A stretch of DNA of 64,000 nt from Juglans regia (lineage: Eukaryota; Streptophyta; Magnoliopsida; Fagales; Juglandaceae): the NCBI RefSeq assembly GCF_001411555.2, contig NC_049909.1, positions 8,935,485 through 8,999,484 of the forward strand, written 5' to 3'. The notes under the pieces are model-generated. The model was given only the letters and a program-made list of their open reading frames with translations. It was not told the origin of the DNA and searched no databases. Every line of letters starts with the position of its first letter. Within the stretch, counting starts at the first letter, position 1. Positions 1 through 10,716 of the stretch are shown one piece after another. A program made the translations under genes and the position numbers.

Positions 1-1565
1 TTGGCTCGGAGGTGTATTGTCCAAGAGTTAAAGACAGGAGCGCCGGCGGTATGTTCGGTAGGTAATTCAGGCGAATACCTGCCGCCACCACCTCGGTCAG
101 AAGAAGGACAAAACATAGAAGCTAGGGATGAAAGCAATTTGCTACAAGCCAAGGCGAATGAGACCTTACATATAGTGAGGCTGCACCCAGAACGCCCAAC
201 CGCCACCACAAGGGTTGGTTCCAAGCTCCCACCAGAGTACCAAGAGGCCCTGAAACAGCTATTAATCAAACACAGAGACGTATTTGCCTAGAACCATGAA
301 GACATGCAAGGGATCGATAATACGGTCAAAGAGCACAGCCTCTGCATCAACCTAGAAGCTAGGAAAGTGCGGCAGAAATTGAGGCTATTCAGCAGAGAGA
401 AATGCATGGCTATAGCTGAGGAGATTGATAGGCTCTTAGCGGCAGGTTTCATACAAGAGATGCACAACCCCGAATGGCTCTCCAACGTAATGCTTGTCAA
501 AAAAGCCAATGGTAAATGGAGAATGTACATGGATTTCACCGACCTCAACAAAGCTTACCCCAAGGGCAGCTTTCCACTTCCCTGGATTGACATCATTGTG
601 GATGCTACAGTAGGGCATAAAGTTTTGAGCTTTATGGATGCTTACTCCGGCTAAGGGAATCCTTCGCGGTACTACGCAAGTACAAAATGAAGATGAACCC
701 AACCAAATGCACATTTGGAGTGAACTCTGGCAAATTCCTAGGGTTCAGAGTTTCAGAGAGAGGTATAGAAGCCAACACTGAGAAGATAGAGGCACTTTTG
801 AATATGGCGCAGCCCCGGACCATCAAATACACCCAATGCCTAGCAGAAAAAGTAGCAGCCTTGAACATGTTTGTGTCGAGGTCCGTGGACAAGTGTCTCC
901 CTTTTTTCGTGTTCTAAGGAAGGTACACCCTTGGAACGAAAAGTGTGACCAAGCCTTCGAGTAACTAAAGAAGTACTTGACCAATCCACCCCTTTTGAAG
1001 CAACCTAATCAAGGGGACATTTTGTACGTGTACTTAGTAGTATCACCCCAAGCCGTATCTGCCGTCCTAGTAAAAGAAGAAGAAGGAAATCAAGTGCCAG
1101 TTTACTACACAAGTTGCGCCCTAAGGGGCGCCGAAGTTTGCGCTAGTGGTAGCCACAAGAAAACTACAACCATACTTCTAAGCCCAGCCAATAAAGGTAT
1201 TAACAAAAAACCCTCTTGGGAGAGTACTACCAAAGTCAAACTCCTCAGGGCACCTGGTCGCGTGGTCAGAAGAGCTCAGTAGTTCGAAATCACTTATGCA
1301 GCCAAAAATGCAGTTAAGGGCTAGGCCCTTGTAGATTTTGTAGCCGAGTTCAACGGGGTTCCCAGCAGAGATCACGACGCTCCCTCAAGCTGACCCTGGA
1401 CAGTCTTTGTCAATGGGTCATCATGCCGAGTCGGGAGCAGCATAGGGGTCCTTATCGTCACAGAAACAAGTCAAGAACACTACTACATGGCGACACTCAC
1501 CGTCAAGACCACCAATAATGAGGCAGAGTATAAGGCCTTGATAGCAATATTGGGTGAGATGCACC
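1..1565 (+). pseudogene. Tat pol remnant: reverse transcriptase and start of RNase H
   Basis: Bases 1-654 encode the linker and RT fingers (FIQEMHNPEWLSNVMLVKK, then KWRMYMDFTDLNKAYP, then LSFMDAYSG), interrupted by a TAG at 289-291. At about 654 the reading jumps directly to RT thumb sequence (LRESFAVLRKYKMKMNPTKC, FLGFRVSERGIEAN). The palm segment with the catalytic YVDD-type motif, roughly 100 residues in relatives, is therefore deleted. From about 920 the RT-RNase H connection follows (YLTNPPLLKQP, VYYTSCALRGAE) in more than one frame with several stops. Near 1486-1560 the RNase H piece NNEAEYKALIAILGEMHL is readable. No functional enzyme can be made. Confidence 0.85.
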
Positions 1566-2028
1566 TTAGTAAGGGTGTTGCAAAACCCTTTTTGTGCAAG
1601 ACGTAGCTAATTATGACAGACCACGTTGCCTTCCTCTTAATCTTTGTTGTCGCTTCCTTCCCTTCGAGGAGCTTCCCTATCTCCTAATAGTTTTCTATTT
1701 CAATGGCCCATTCTAGCATCCTAAGTCCCATCTGTGCTACTGGGATCCCGACGGTTGGTACTTCGATCAGCCTCGTCTATATCTCCCACTACAATTTTGT
1801 CTCGTCCTTTGTCGATGCCACCCTTGGTAACATTTCCGCTACTGAGTTGTTCGCCCCTGGAATTTGCATTATAGAGAAGTATTTGAACTGGTCGTGGAGT
1901 TGCAGTACCTGCTCGAGGTGTTTCTTCAACCTTTCCCCTTTGGTGGTGTAGGCCCCTGTTGCTTGGTTTACTATTATTTGGAAATCAACTTTTACTTCTA
2001 CTTGGCGGTGGGCAATATTGCTATCAAG
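1566..2028 (-). pseudogene. Inverted block of Tat RNase H and linker
   Basis: On the minus strand this stretch reads as the RNase H continuation and linker (SNIAHRQVEVKVDFQIIV, then FKYFSIMQIPGANNSVAEML, then a lysine-rich linker). The sequence on both sides is in pol order on the plus strand: GEMHL just before, and an integrase zinc-region-like segment (GICDNHSGGKALARKALW) from about 2033. The simplest reading is a local inversion of about 460 bp. Breakpoints are placed to within about 10 bases from where the protein match changes strand. Confidence 0.8.
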
Positions 2029-2032
2029 GCAG

Positions 2033-2991
2033 CACAATATATCCTCACAAATATATGCAAGGGCATCTGCGATAACCATTCGGGAGGGAAAGCGTTAGCA
2101 AGAAAAGCCCTATGGACAGGGTACTTTTGTCCTAACACCCTTAGGGATGCTAAACAGTTTGCAGGAGAAGCACTCAGGGCCAGACATACACCCTAGTCCC
2201 ACACTGCCCAGCAGAAAAACTATCTTCCATTACCTCCCCATGTCCCTTTGCCCAATGGGGGGTCGACTTAGTCAAACCATTCCCACGAGAAAGGGCGGAG
2301 TAAAACACATGATAATGGCAGTTGACTACTTTACAAAGTGGGGGGAAGTAAAAGCCCTAACCACCATAATGGCTAAAACTATAACCAGGTTTTTATGGAA
2401 GAACATCGTGTACAGATTTGGAATCCCCAATGCCATAATCTCAAATAACGAAAATTTGTTCAATTATGAGAATTACAGAGCGTGGTGCAAAGAACTCAGG
2501 ATAAAGGTAAGATACTCATCGCCGGGGCACCCTCAGATAAACGGACAAGCTGAGTCAACAAACACATCCCTAATTGAGATCTTGAAAAAGAAACTAGGTG
2601 ATCAGAAAGGCAAGTGGGCAAAGGGACTGCCAGAAGTCTTTTGGGCCTATAGAACCTCGGTGAAGACCCCAACAGGGGAGGTGCCCTAAGGGGAGTGAAG
2701 CTACTTAAAGAGGTAAGAGAGGAAGCAGAGGTCTAAAACATCCTCAGCAAGAGAAAGGCTGAGCAATACTTTAACAAACGAGTCAAACCAAGGTCATTTA
2801 AGGTCGGCAACCTAGTCCTAAAGGCAACAGGGGTCACCACCCAGGATGAAGGGAAGCTCGGCCGACGTTGGGAAGGGCCCTACGTAGTGACCGCTACCAA
2901 CCACCCAGGATCATACCAGCTTAAAGACTGTGAGGGAAGAGTTTTACAACACTCGTGGAACTCCAAGCACCTAAAAAGTTTCTATCTTTAG
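2033..2991 (+). pseudogene. Tat integrase remnant and pol C-terminus
   Basis: An HHCC-like N-terminal segment (about 2060-2160) is followed by the DDE core: MAVDYFTKWGEVKAL holds the first Asp, FGIPNAIISNNENLF the second-Asp region with Asp replaced by Asn, and HPQINGQAESTNTSLIEILK the Glu. At about 2688 the frame breaks and the C-terminal part resumes (VKPRSFKVGNLVLKA, GKLGRRWEGPYVV), ending with HLKSFYL and TAG at 2989-2991, which looks like the true pol end. One further in-frame TAG lies near 2734. Integrase activity is excluded by the lost Asp and by the frame breaks. Confidence 0.85.
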
Positions 2992-3099
2992 AAAGTTTAT
3001 TTCTTTAAGCACTTATTTCAAAGACAATCTTTGGTTTTTGCTTTTTGGAATTTACGAAACTCAAGGCAATAAAAGCGGGGAAGTATTTAGTCCACTACC
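2992..3099. other. Short non-coding stretch after Tat pol
   Basis: About 110 bases between the pol stop and the first tandem array. No ORF or recognisable motif seen. Confidence 0.5.
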
Positions 3100-3725
3100 A
3101 ACCAAAACAGACGTGGAGGCCAAAAGACCCCATGACCCACTCTCCAAGTTAGCCACCAAAGGTTGAGTCACATACTCGCGGTGAAACCAAAATGGGCGTC
3201 AAGGCCAAAAGACCCCACGACCCCCTCTCCAAGTTAGCCACTGAAAGTCGAGTTAAATACTCGTGATGCAACCAAAACAGGCGCAGAGGTCAAAAGACCT
3301 GATGACCCCCTCTTCAAGTTAGCCACGAAAGGTCGAGTTACATACTTGCGGTGCAATCAAAACGAGCGTGGAGGTCAAACAACCCCCTCTCCAATTTAGC
3401 CACTGAAAGTCCAGTTACATACTCACGGTGCAACCAAAATGAGAGTGGAGGTCAAAAGACTCCACAACCCCTTCTCATGTTTGCCACCAAAGGTCAAGTC
3501 ACATACTCACGGTGCAACCAAAATGAGCGTGGAGGTCAAAAAACCCCACGACCCCTCTCCAAGTTATGCACCAAAGGTCAAGTCACATACTTGCAGTGCA
3601 ACCAAACGAGCATGGAGGTCAAAAGACCGCATGACCCCCTCTCCAAGTTAGCCACTAAAAGTCGAGCTACATACGTATGGTGCAACCAAAACGGGTGTAG
3701 TGCTCAAAAGACCCCACAACCGGCT
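3100..3725. repeat. Tandem array, about 8 units of 84-85 bp
   Basis: Units begin with AACCAAAA-like text at 3100, 3185, 3270, 3355, 3432, 3516, 3600 and 3684. Each carries GTGGAGGTCAAAAGACC, CTCTCCAAGTTAGCCAC and CACATACTCGCGGTGC blocks. The fourth unit is 77 bp because of a deletion. The plus-strand ORFs here are by-products of the periodicity. Tandem arrays just after pol are typical of Tat/Ogre elements. Confidence 0.92.
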
Positions 3726-4103
3726 ATGGACTAGCCACCTCGACAAGAGATCACCTACAACAGATATCTGCATAAATGAACCAGACCACCAAAAGGCAAA
3801 AATAGAAGTACATGAAGTAACAAAGCAATATAACTGTACAAAATGAACCCAAAAGTCACATACAAAAGGTAAGGCCAGTTTGTGGGCCATAAAGGAAAAT
3901 AAAAAGTGTTTAAGAACAACATCCAAAAGTCATAAAAGCCCAAAACAAGGGTCCAACGATCCTCAAAAATAAAAAATAATTCACTCTGGAGGTGGAGGAT
4001 GGGGGAAGGCATCAGGCATCATGACCCAACCCATAAAATCTGCGTATTGGCAAGCAGCAGCATCCGGCTAGAAGTACTCCAAGTTTGAGCTCCTTAAGGT
4101 AGT

Positions 4104-5770
4104 CTAAGGGTTGGCCAGCAAGTGCATTTTCCGGCGCTCCAATCCTTCCCCGTACCCATATCTGAAGGCTCGCTCTAGGACGGCCCTGGCAGCAGATAAT
4201 TGAGGGTGTAGTCGAAGAATCTCATTGTTTGCAGCTATCAACTGGGATCCCACCCTCCTCTGCGCCTCCAGCAACTCTTTCACCTGCGTGTTCAGTCTAG
4301 TCACATTCTCAGTGTCTGGTCTTGCAGGGCATCTACTTTCTCATGCTCCTTACTATACTTATCATATTGAGCCCGTGCCTAAACCAAGTCCCCTTGCAGT
4401 TGGGATATCTTCGTGTCCTTCTCATGGCACTCTGTCCTTCTCATGGCGCTCCTTCCAGAATGACTTTTTTCTTTGGGCCAACTCCTTGGCCACTTTTTTG
4501 CACTTCTCTTACATTTTATGTCGGCATCAGCTTAAGATCCCTCTGAGGAGTCCAATGCCCCCCTGAGGTGTAGCACCTCTACCCTGATTGTGGCTTTTTC
4601 CATTTCTGCCATATGCAAGGCAAAGTTGTCGTGAGCGTGGAGACCCTCGACACGAAAGAGCTCGGAACATAGGCTACATGACTCCTCACAAAGAGAGTCG
4701 AGATCAGCCTCCAGGGACTGAACATAACCATCAGACTGCTCTAGGCAGCATTGTAAATAGTCTCTCTCAGCTTTATAATGATCATTCTCTTGCTTGGTGA
4801 AATAAGAGAACTTCAGCCGCTCACAAACCTCCTCCTCCTAGCAGGCCATTTCATCCACGATCCAAGAGGACATAGCCTCCACATTCTACACAAACCCAAA
4901 GGGTTAGTTAACCCCTAGACTAGCACAAAATAAATTGGCGCCCACATACAAAAAGTAATGAAAAAGGCATTACCGGAGACAACATTCTCTTCAAGCGCTT
5001 AGCCATCTCCACAATTGCCTCTGACGGGGGCGGAGCACAACGAGGGCTAGCATCCTTCTCCCAACTAGCATCTCCCATCTTAGTAGCTTTGGCCCAAGCC
5101 GGTCACCCCAAACTCAGGTCTAGAGCTATTGCGGCCTCAGGGTTGGGTGCTGATAGGGCATCCTCAACTTGGGTGCCAACCCGCTCAACCACTGGCTCGT
5201 TTTGATGGCGTCAACCCACTCATTCGCTTGATCTTCACATTAGGCGCCTATCTCTACCCCTATCTGTTCTTCAAGAGCACTGTCGTTAAGAGCGTCTCGT
5301 TCGTCTAACATGACCCCACCCCTACAAGGGGTGGTACTCCCATCCCCACCAAATGATGAAGGGTTTGGTGAGGGAATGGACACCCTGTCTTGGTCTGTAG
5401 GCAGGGTCTCACTACCTGAACTAGTAGTAGGGAGAGAGTGCGGAGAAGAATCCTACCCCCCACAAGAGACTGCCGCCACCTTCAATTCCGGTCACAACAC
5501 CACTAGAAGTAGGGGTAGAAACATCAGACACTTTTTCCCTAGACGCGCCCAAGGTGGAGGGTCAACAACATGAATGGCAAGAAATTCAAAAGAAGTATCC
5601 ACGGAATCACCTCCCGAAGGGAGTCCAAAATCATAAGCCAACGAGAGGTACTCAACAGCCTGCTTCATAAAGGCACTCAGGTCATCAAGACATGGGCTCG
5701 CCGATGGGGAGGCCCTAATAGGAGAAGCCGCTGGTGTAGCCTCCCCTAGAATAGCTACGTCTACATCCAC
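4104..5770 (-). pseudogene. Antisense ORF remnant of the Tat element, distal coiled-coil part
   Basis: Minus-strand pieces suggest an antisense gene. Bases 5770-5492 encode a Ser/Pro/Ala-rich stretch. About 4560-4310 encodes charged heptad-like sequence in shifted frames. Bases 4304-4104 encode TRLNTQVKELLEAQRRVG and AANNEILRLHPQLSAARAV, a plausible coiled coil. Plant Tat elements carry antisense ORFs of unknown function in this interval, some matching the Pfam 'putative gypsy type transposon' family; that link is from memory. The pieces are broken by stops and possible introns, so I cannot give a clean gene model. Confidence 0.5.
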
Positions 5771-5864
5771 CCCCTATGCAACCTTTGCAGGGAACCCGAA
5801 ACACCACCAGGCTTCGCTCCATCGCCACGAGGGCACTTCATTTTTGGCCCCCCAATTTGGGGAG

Positions 5865-6368
5865 TGCTCCTGCTACACCACTCACCAGAGTTACGCAGTC
5901 GAGGCTCTCTCTTGCTACACTCTTATCGTCAAGGTTACATGGTCGAGGAATCCTCCCGCTACACCACTCGCAAGAGTTATGCGGTCAAGGCTCTCTCCCA
6001 CTACACTCTTATCACCAAGGTTATGCGGTCGAGGCATACTGCCACTACACTCTTATCACCAAGGTTATGCGGTCGAGGCATCCTGCCGCTACACTCTTGT
6101 CACCAAGGTTAGGCGGTCAAGGTATCCTCCCACTACACCACTCGCCAGAGTTACACTATCAAGGATCTCTCCTGCTACACTCTTATCGTCAAGGTTACAA
6201 TGTCGAGGAATCCTCCCACTACACCACTCGCTAGAGTTATGCGGTCAAGGCTCTCTCCTGCTATAGTCTTATTGCCAAGGTTATGCGGTCGTGGTATCCT
6301 CCCACTACACCATTGGCCAGAGTTACGCAGTCCAGGCTCTCTCCTCTAAACTCTTATCGCCAAGGTTA
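5865..6368. repeat. Tandem array, about 12 units of 42-44 bp
   Basis: Units run CTACACTCTTATC, then CCAAGGTTATGCGGTCGAGG, then a C-rich joint. Unit starts near 5871, 5913, 5957, 5999, 6042 and 6086 give a period of about 43 bp. Two subtypes (CACCACTCG..AGAGTTA and CACTCTTATC..AAGGTTA) partly alternate, suggesting growth by two-unit blocks. Three overlapping plus-strand ORFs here are artefacts of the repeat. It sits between the two antisense-ORF blocks. Confidence 0.9.
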
Positions 6369-6930
6369 CCCCATCGGTTAACCTTACTTTAAAATAACAC
6401 CCATAAAGATAGACAAGCCTTGCCTAGTGGCCAAGTGCCTCACTTGCGGTGGTGAAGTCTTTGGATAGAAATGCACATATTCAGCATTTCATTTGAATTC
6501 ATTCAAAAAAACAACACGATAGTGTGCAATACAACAAGACGCAATACAATAACATAACATCTATTAAAAGTACATCCATTTAAACAACATTCATATGATT
6601 AAAATCCGAACATTCATATCATTTATATCACTTACAGATCTTGTTCCTAATACAAACATTAAACAAAAAACTTCAGGATTTATTAGGAGGAAAACCGTCC
6701 GGCATGGCAAGAGAATAAAAAACATGATAAGCGAAAGAACTAGCTTGGATTGACTTCCACTCCAAAGTGTGAAGATCTGTTTTGGGGTGATTGAGCAGGA
6801 ATTCATGCAACTGTTTGGTTTTGAGCTTAAATCCAAGACCCCAGGCTTGACCTCAAACAGAGTACACAATTGTTAATTAAGGGAGAATGCAAGCAACATC
6901 ATCCCTAGAGCGACCCAACTCAACATTCGA

Positions 6931-7820
6931 CTAAGTCACCTTCGATTCTGATTCTAACAACTGCTTAGTTTCCAGGACCTGATTTAGCTGCAAATAATGG
7001 CAATGATGCTCCTTAAATTCCTTTTTCGTGGCCTTCAGATCTTGTTCCACCCTGAGTTTCTCAGCCTCAGCTATGCTTAGTTGAGTATTGGCTTCTCGAC
7101 TCCCTTCTTCGAAGTTTAGCAAACGAGCAGCATAGTCAGTCTTTGCCTTTTTTAGTTCCTCAATCTCTATCTCTATCTCTAATTGGTTAAGACAGGCAAC
7201 TAGGTTGTCCCGTTCTGTTCCATTATCTTCTGCTTCGCGGTAGCAGCTTCTGGCTTCCTCTAAAGAACTCGGCAACTTCGATTTAAGCAAATTGACTTGG
7301 GCATGCAAGGAGGCCATCTCGCGCTCTAGTTTACGAGAACAAGACTCAAAGCAGGATAACTCACCAGCCATCTCCTCTTTCTTGGCACAAGCGGCATGGA
7401 GATCGTTATAAGCCCTACTAATAAAAGGTCGCATGGACTGATTCTCTTCTTCCAACTCCAAGTAGTACACGACTAAGGTAGCCGCCAGGCGATCAACTAC
7501 CTGAAAAACTTAACCAAGTCAAAAATAGTAGGAAAAGAAAAATAAAAACCCAACCAAGTCAAAAGCAAAAACCTTAGCGCAAGGGAGCTTACTGACAAAA
7601 GGATATTCCGAAGGTTACGAACGACAGAATGAAAGACCTCTTCCCTGTGGGGGCACAAAGGCCGAGAGGAACTAGTTGGGCGAGAACCTGATGAACCTTG
7701 GGGATCAGGGACTCTAAAGAAAATGCCAAAAAAACCCACCAGGGCAGGAGTATCCTGAATAGATGTAGGCAAAACGGTGGGAGGATTAGAGAAAACGGGA
7801 GCTGGAGTGCTTGTGTTCAT
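6931..7820 (-). pseudogene. Antisense coiled-coil ORF of the Tat element
   Basis: The 179-codon minus-strand ORF at 7470-6931 is one of the longest in the window. It is strongly heptad-patterned (MYYLELEEENQSMRPF, SCSRKLEREMASLHAQVNLL, IEELKKAKTDYAARLLNFEE, EAEKLRVEQDLKATKKEF), predicting a long coiled coil. Upstream, 7820-7497 encodes a Ser/Pro-rich stretch and may be an adjoining exon: the junction near 7490 has pyrimidine-rich text that could be an intron end. No enzyme motif is visible. It belongs to the Tat antisense gene; function unknown. Confidence 0.6.
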
Positions 7821-8297
7821 TCCCGCCTGTTGATTAGGAGGTAACTTTATGTCTCCCTATCGAGCAGGTGATACCCGAAGAGGATTGGTGAGTGGATTCA
7901 CCACTGGGAAAGTCAAAAAAAGCTTACCACCCATGGCAAGGGAAATGTTGAAGGGCGAGGAGGGGATCGATACCTTACTTCCACTGGAAGGAGATACAAT
8001 TGGAAAGACGAAAGGCATCTCGGGGTGACCCCACCCTAGATAGTTTAGGCGAGTGGCGAGCCAGAAGCAATGGTTGTACCCTCAACCAATAGATCTCCAA
8101 CATCATCGACTAGAAGGGATTCTCTAGAAGCATCAAAAGGAGAAAGTTTGCTCGACCTAGTAGGAGGCACATTGAAGAACTCTGGGTTCAAAGTCAAAAT
8201 CTCGTCACCTTCATCCAAGTTATCGTGGTCATCTGTCTATTGAGTGACTTTAGGGGGAACATTGGTCGACGAAGTAGCCTCAGCCTCTATCACCAAC

Positions 8298-9375
8298 TCA
8301 AGCCTTAGCTTGAGCCATAAACACGTCGAGGGAGTTGGTCAAATGCACTAGGGGACGATTTGGTTTTCCTCTGCCACTCACCAAAGGTGGTGGCGAGGGC
8401 CCACCCCTGGTAGAACTAGACTCGTACGAGGGCACCATAACCAAATGGGCCCTCTTCTTTTTCTTTCCCTCTACCGTGTGCAATGAACCACTTTTCAAAC
8501 CAGTTGCTGACAACAGGACGCCCAAATATTCGTGACCAGAAAAGTGTGCCCTACTGAGCACATCAAAAGCCTATCAATGTTAGAGGGGGTTAAGATGACG
8601 TCTGACTATGTGGAGTTGGCATTCTTTTCTACCCAAGCCTGTACAAATTGAATACGAGCCTCCTCTCGGATGGAAAGGAGAATCTCAAACTCTCGTTCAT
8701 TGAGAATCGGAGCCCACGAAGCCCTAATGGGGAATTCTTGATTCGTGGCCTCATCTATAGGAAACTCCCAACCATTGCCCGATATGAAGAAAAATTTTCT
8801 CTGCCAATCCTTGGCACTAGAATACTTACATTCTAACTGGACCAATTTATTGTGAGACCTAAAGCTACAGAGGTTCCCATCCGATTGTCTGAACCCATGC
8901 AAGGAAAGGAATTCGCAAGCTGTGAGGTCAGGATATTCATCACCTACAGGCTCCAAGACTCACCACCAAAAAAAGCAGCAAGCCATCAAAATCCGCTAGG
9001 TGTTAGGCACAAGTTGGGCCAAAGCAAGCCTCAGAACGTCTAACACGTCACAAACAGGTCATACAAAGGGCAAACGGAGCCCATCACAAACATGGTCATA
9101 TATAAAGCGACAGAAACAACCATACCTCTTGCGTCGACAGCTTCGCGATGTTTGTCAGGTTGGCCTAGAATCACATAAATTGGGATGTTGAAGCTATCCC
9201 TCGCGATGCGAAACAATGGAGGACCATCGATGGCCTCAAATATCGAACGAGAACTAGATCCCCCTTCCATAGTGGGATTAGGAGTTGCCCCCTCAGAGCG
9301 AGTAAGAGAATTGCGAGGTTGCGAAAAACCAACGCCACGAGATGAGGACATGTGTTTGCCTTTAGAGGAGGTCAT
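8298..9375 (-). pseudogene. Antisense ORF of the Tat element, N-terminal part
   Basis: The likely start is the Met codon at 9373-9375 (MTSSKGKHMSSSRGVGFSQP), followed by a Ser/Pro-rich region. The readable block ends near 9105 at an AG/GTATGG donor-like site. A second block (8956-8606) carries KDWQRKFFFISGNGWEFP, reminiscent of the plant 'putative gypsy type transposon' domain. A third (8561-8298) is low complexity, with a basic KKKKRAH stretch that could be a nuclear localisation signal. The blocks suggest a spliced antisense gene starting just inside the 3' LTR. The frame changes and the exact splice sites are unproven. Confidence 0.55.
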
Positions 9376-9470
9376 GGGTTCACAAGGACGAATGAGAGAA
9401 ATAACAAAGTAGCAGAATGCTCGAAACAGGAGTGAAGGAAGCCAAAAGGAGGGAAGTAAAAAAAAGAAGT

Positions 9471-10030
9471 GCTTGAAGATAATAAATATCCATGATGGTT
9501 AAGGGAAGTATGCGAAAGGGCACGAAGATGAAACAACATTTTGACAAGGATGCACGAAAGGTCGGAAAGCCCAAACAAAGAAGTGAAACTATAATTACAA
9601 GTCCCATCACGCTATGGGTGATAGGACTTCGTGGGATAACTGGAAGGGGCTTAATGTACCCAGGACCTGTTGGGCATACCACAATCCTGAATTACAACTC
9701 GGACCAATAACTCAATCAGTGAAGAGCCCAATCCATCTCAAATACTAAAAGAATAACGACTTGGGAGTTTGGGTGAGAAGAGCCATCGGTTTATTCGGGA
9801 TAGGCTAAACCCCTAACATCCCAAATTTGAATTTCAAATACTCATCTGTTATCAACAGAAACATTGTGAGCTCTATTTAAACCATCCAAGTATGACAATG
9901 GATCCCATTTGATTCTTTGGCTAGATAGAGATCCTTTGTTATTATTTCTGACATATGCATTGGAGGCATTCCCGCGAACCTCCAAACCACACAATTCTTT
10001 TGTTGTAAATGATTGTGTGTGAAAAGCTAT
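9471..10030 (+). mobile_element. Probable 3' LTR of the Tat element
   Basis: A purine-rich tract at about 9440-9470 (AAAAGGAGGGAAGTAAAAAA) precedes a TG at 9471, as a polypurine tract precedes a 3' LTR. Inside is a TATA-like CTATTTAAA near 9873. Near 9959-9988 is GCATTGGAGGCATTCC followed by GAACCTCC, resembling the conserved block downstream of the promoter in Tat LTRs. The 5' LTR is outside the window, so neither end can be confirmed and no TSD can be tested. Confidence 0.5.
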
Positions 10031-10285
10031 GAAACACGTTCTTAATAGTAGGAATGAATATTTTATTAGTGTGAAAAAATCGTTAATAATAAGAGAAGTG
10101 TTACAGCTATATAGAGATCATACAAAAATAAATTTACACACTGATATAGTTTCATATGATATATGATACATTATATACACTTTACAATAGTTTTATAATT
10201 TGACGTATTATAATAAATCACGTTAATTTAAAAGTTTATTATTTTGAAACATTTTTGTGATTATTAAAATATTTTTATCGTTGTT

Positions 10286-10323
<38 letters not shown>

Positions 10324-10699
10324 CAAGTCGAACACGTGGGAGCTGCAAGAAAAAAATAAAATAGATTGTTACGGGTCAACAAAATCAAGCCGCACACAAT
10401 TCCAGCAAATGTACTTAATTAATATATAATCGTTAATCAAATTGGAGAGCATGGAGAAAGGCCACCCACCCTAGACGCACATGCAATAAGGCATTTGACT
10501 AATCCACGTTATACACATGTAAACGTAAAATATAATAAAAAATTTATTTATTTAATTATTTTTATCACGATATTCTAATTATTCTTGCATATTTTTCAGG
10601 ATACATTATATGATTTAAAATATAATAAATAATTTTTAATTATTTAATATTATTATATTATGAAATAATTAATGAGATGATATATAACAATAATGAGTA
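10031..10699. other. AT-rich intergenic stretch with a TAA microsatellite
   Basis: No gene seen. A (TAA)n microsatellite of about 11 units occupies 10,288-10,321. The rest is AT-rich sequence, with ATTAATTA runs near the LINE insertion site. Confidence 0.7.
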
Positions 10700-10716
10700 G
10701 TATTAATTAATCATAT

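Larger units (their letters stand above)
1..10030 (+). mobile_element. Tat-lineage Ty3/gypsy LTR retrotransposon, 3' part, degenerate
   Basis: The order is RT, RNase H, integrase, an 84-bp tandem array, antisense coiled-coil ORFs, a 43-bp tandem array, more antisense ORFs, and an LTR-like end. A long region with tandem repeats and antisense ORFs between pol and the 3' LTR is a known trait of the plant Tat group (Ogre, Retand and Grande types). RT wording such as DLNKAYPKGSFPLP also fits this group. The 5' LTR, gag and protease lie beyond the window. Stops, a deletion through the RT active site and an inverted block show it is dead. The 3' boundary near 10,030 is approximate. Confidence 0.85.

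Noticed and set aside
5776..6266. Three long overlapping plus-strand ORFs
   Set aside because: All arise from the 43-bp tandem repeat, which is open in every frame.
3100..6368. Regularly spaced repeats that could suggest CRISPR arrays
   Set aside because: Units are adjacent, with no unique spacers, in plant transposon DNA. They are minisatellite-like arrays.
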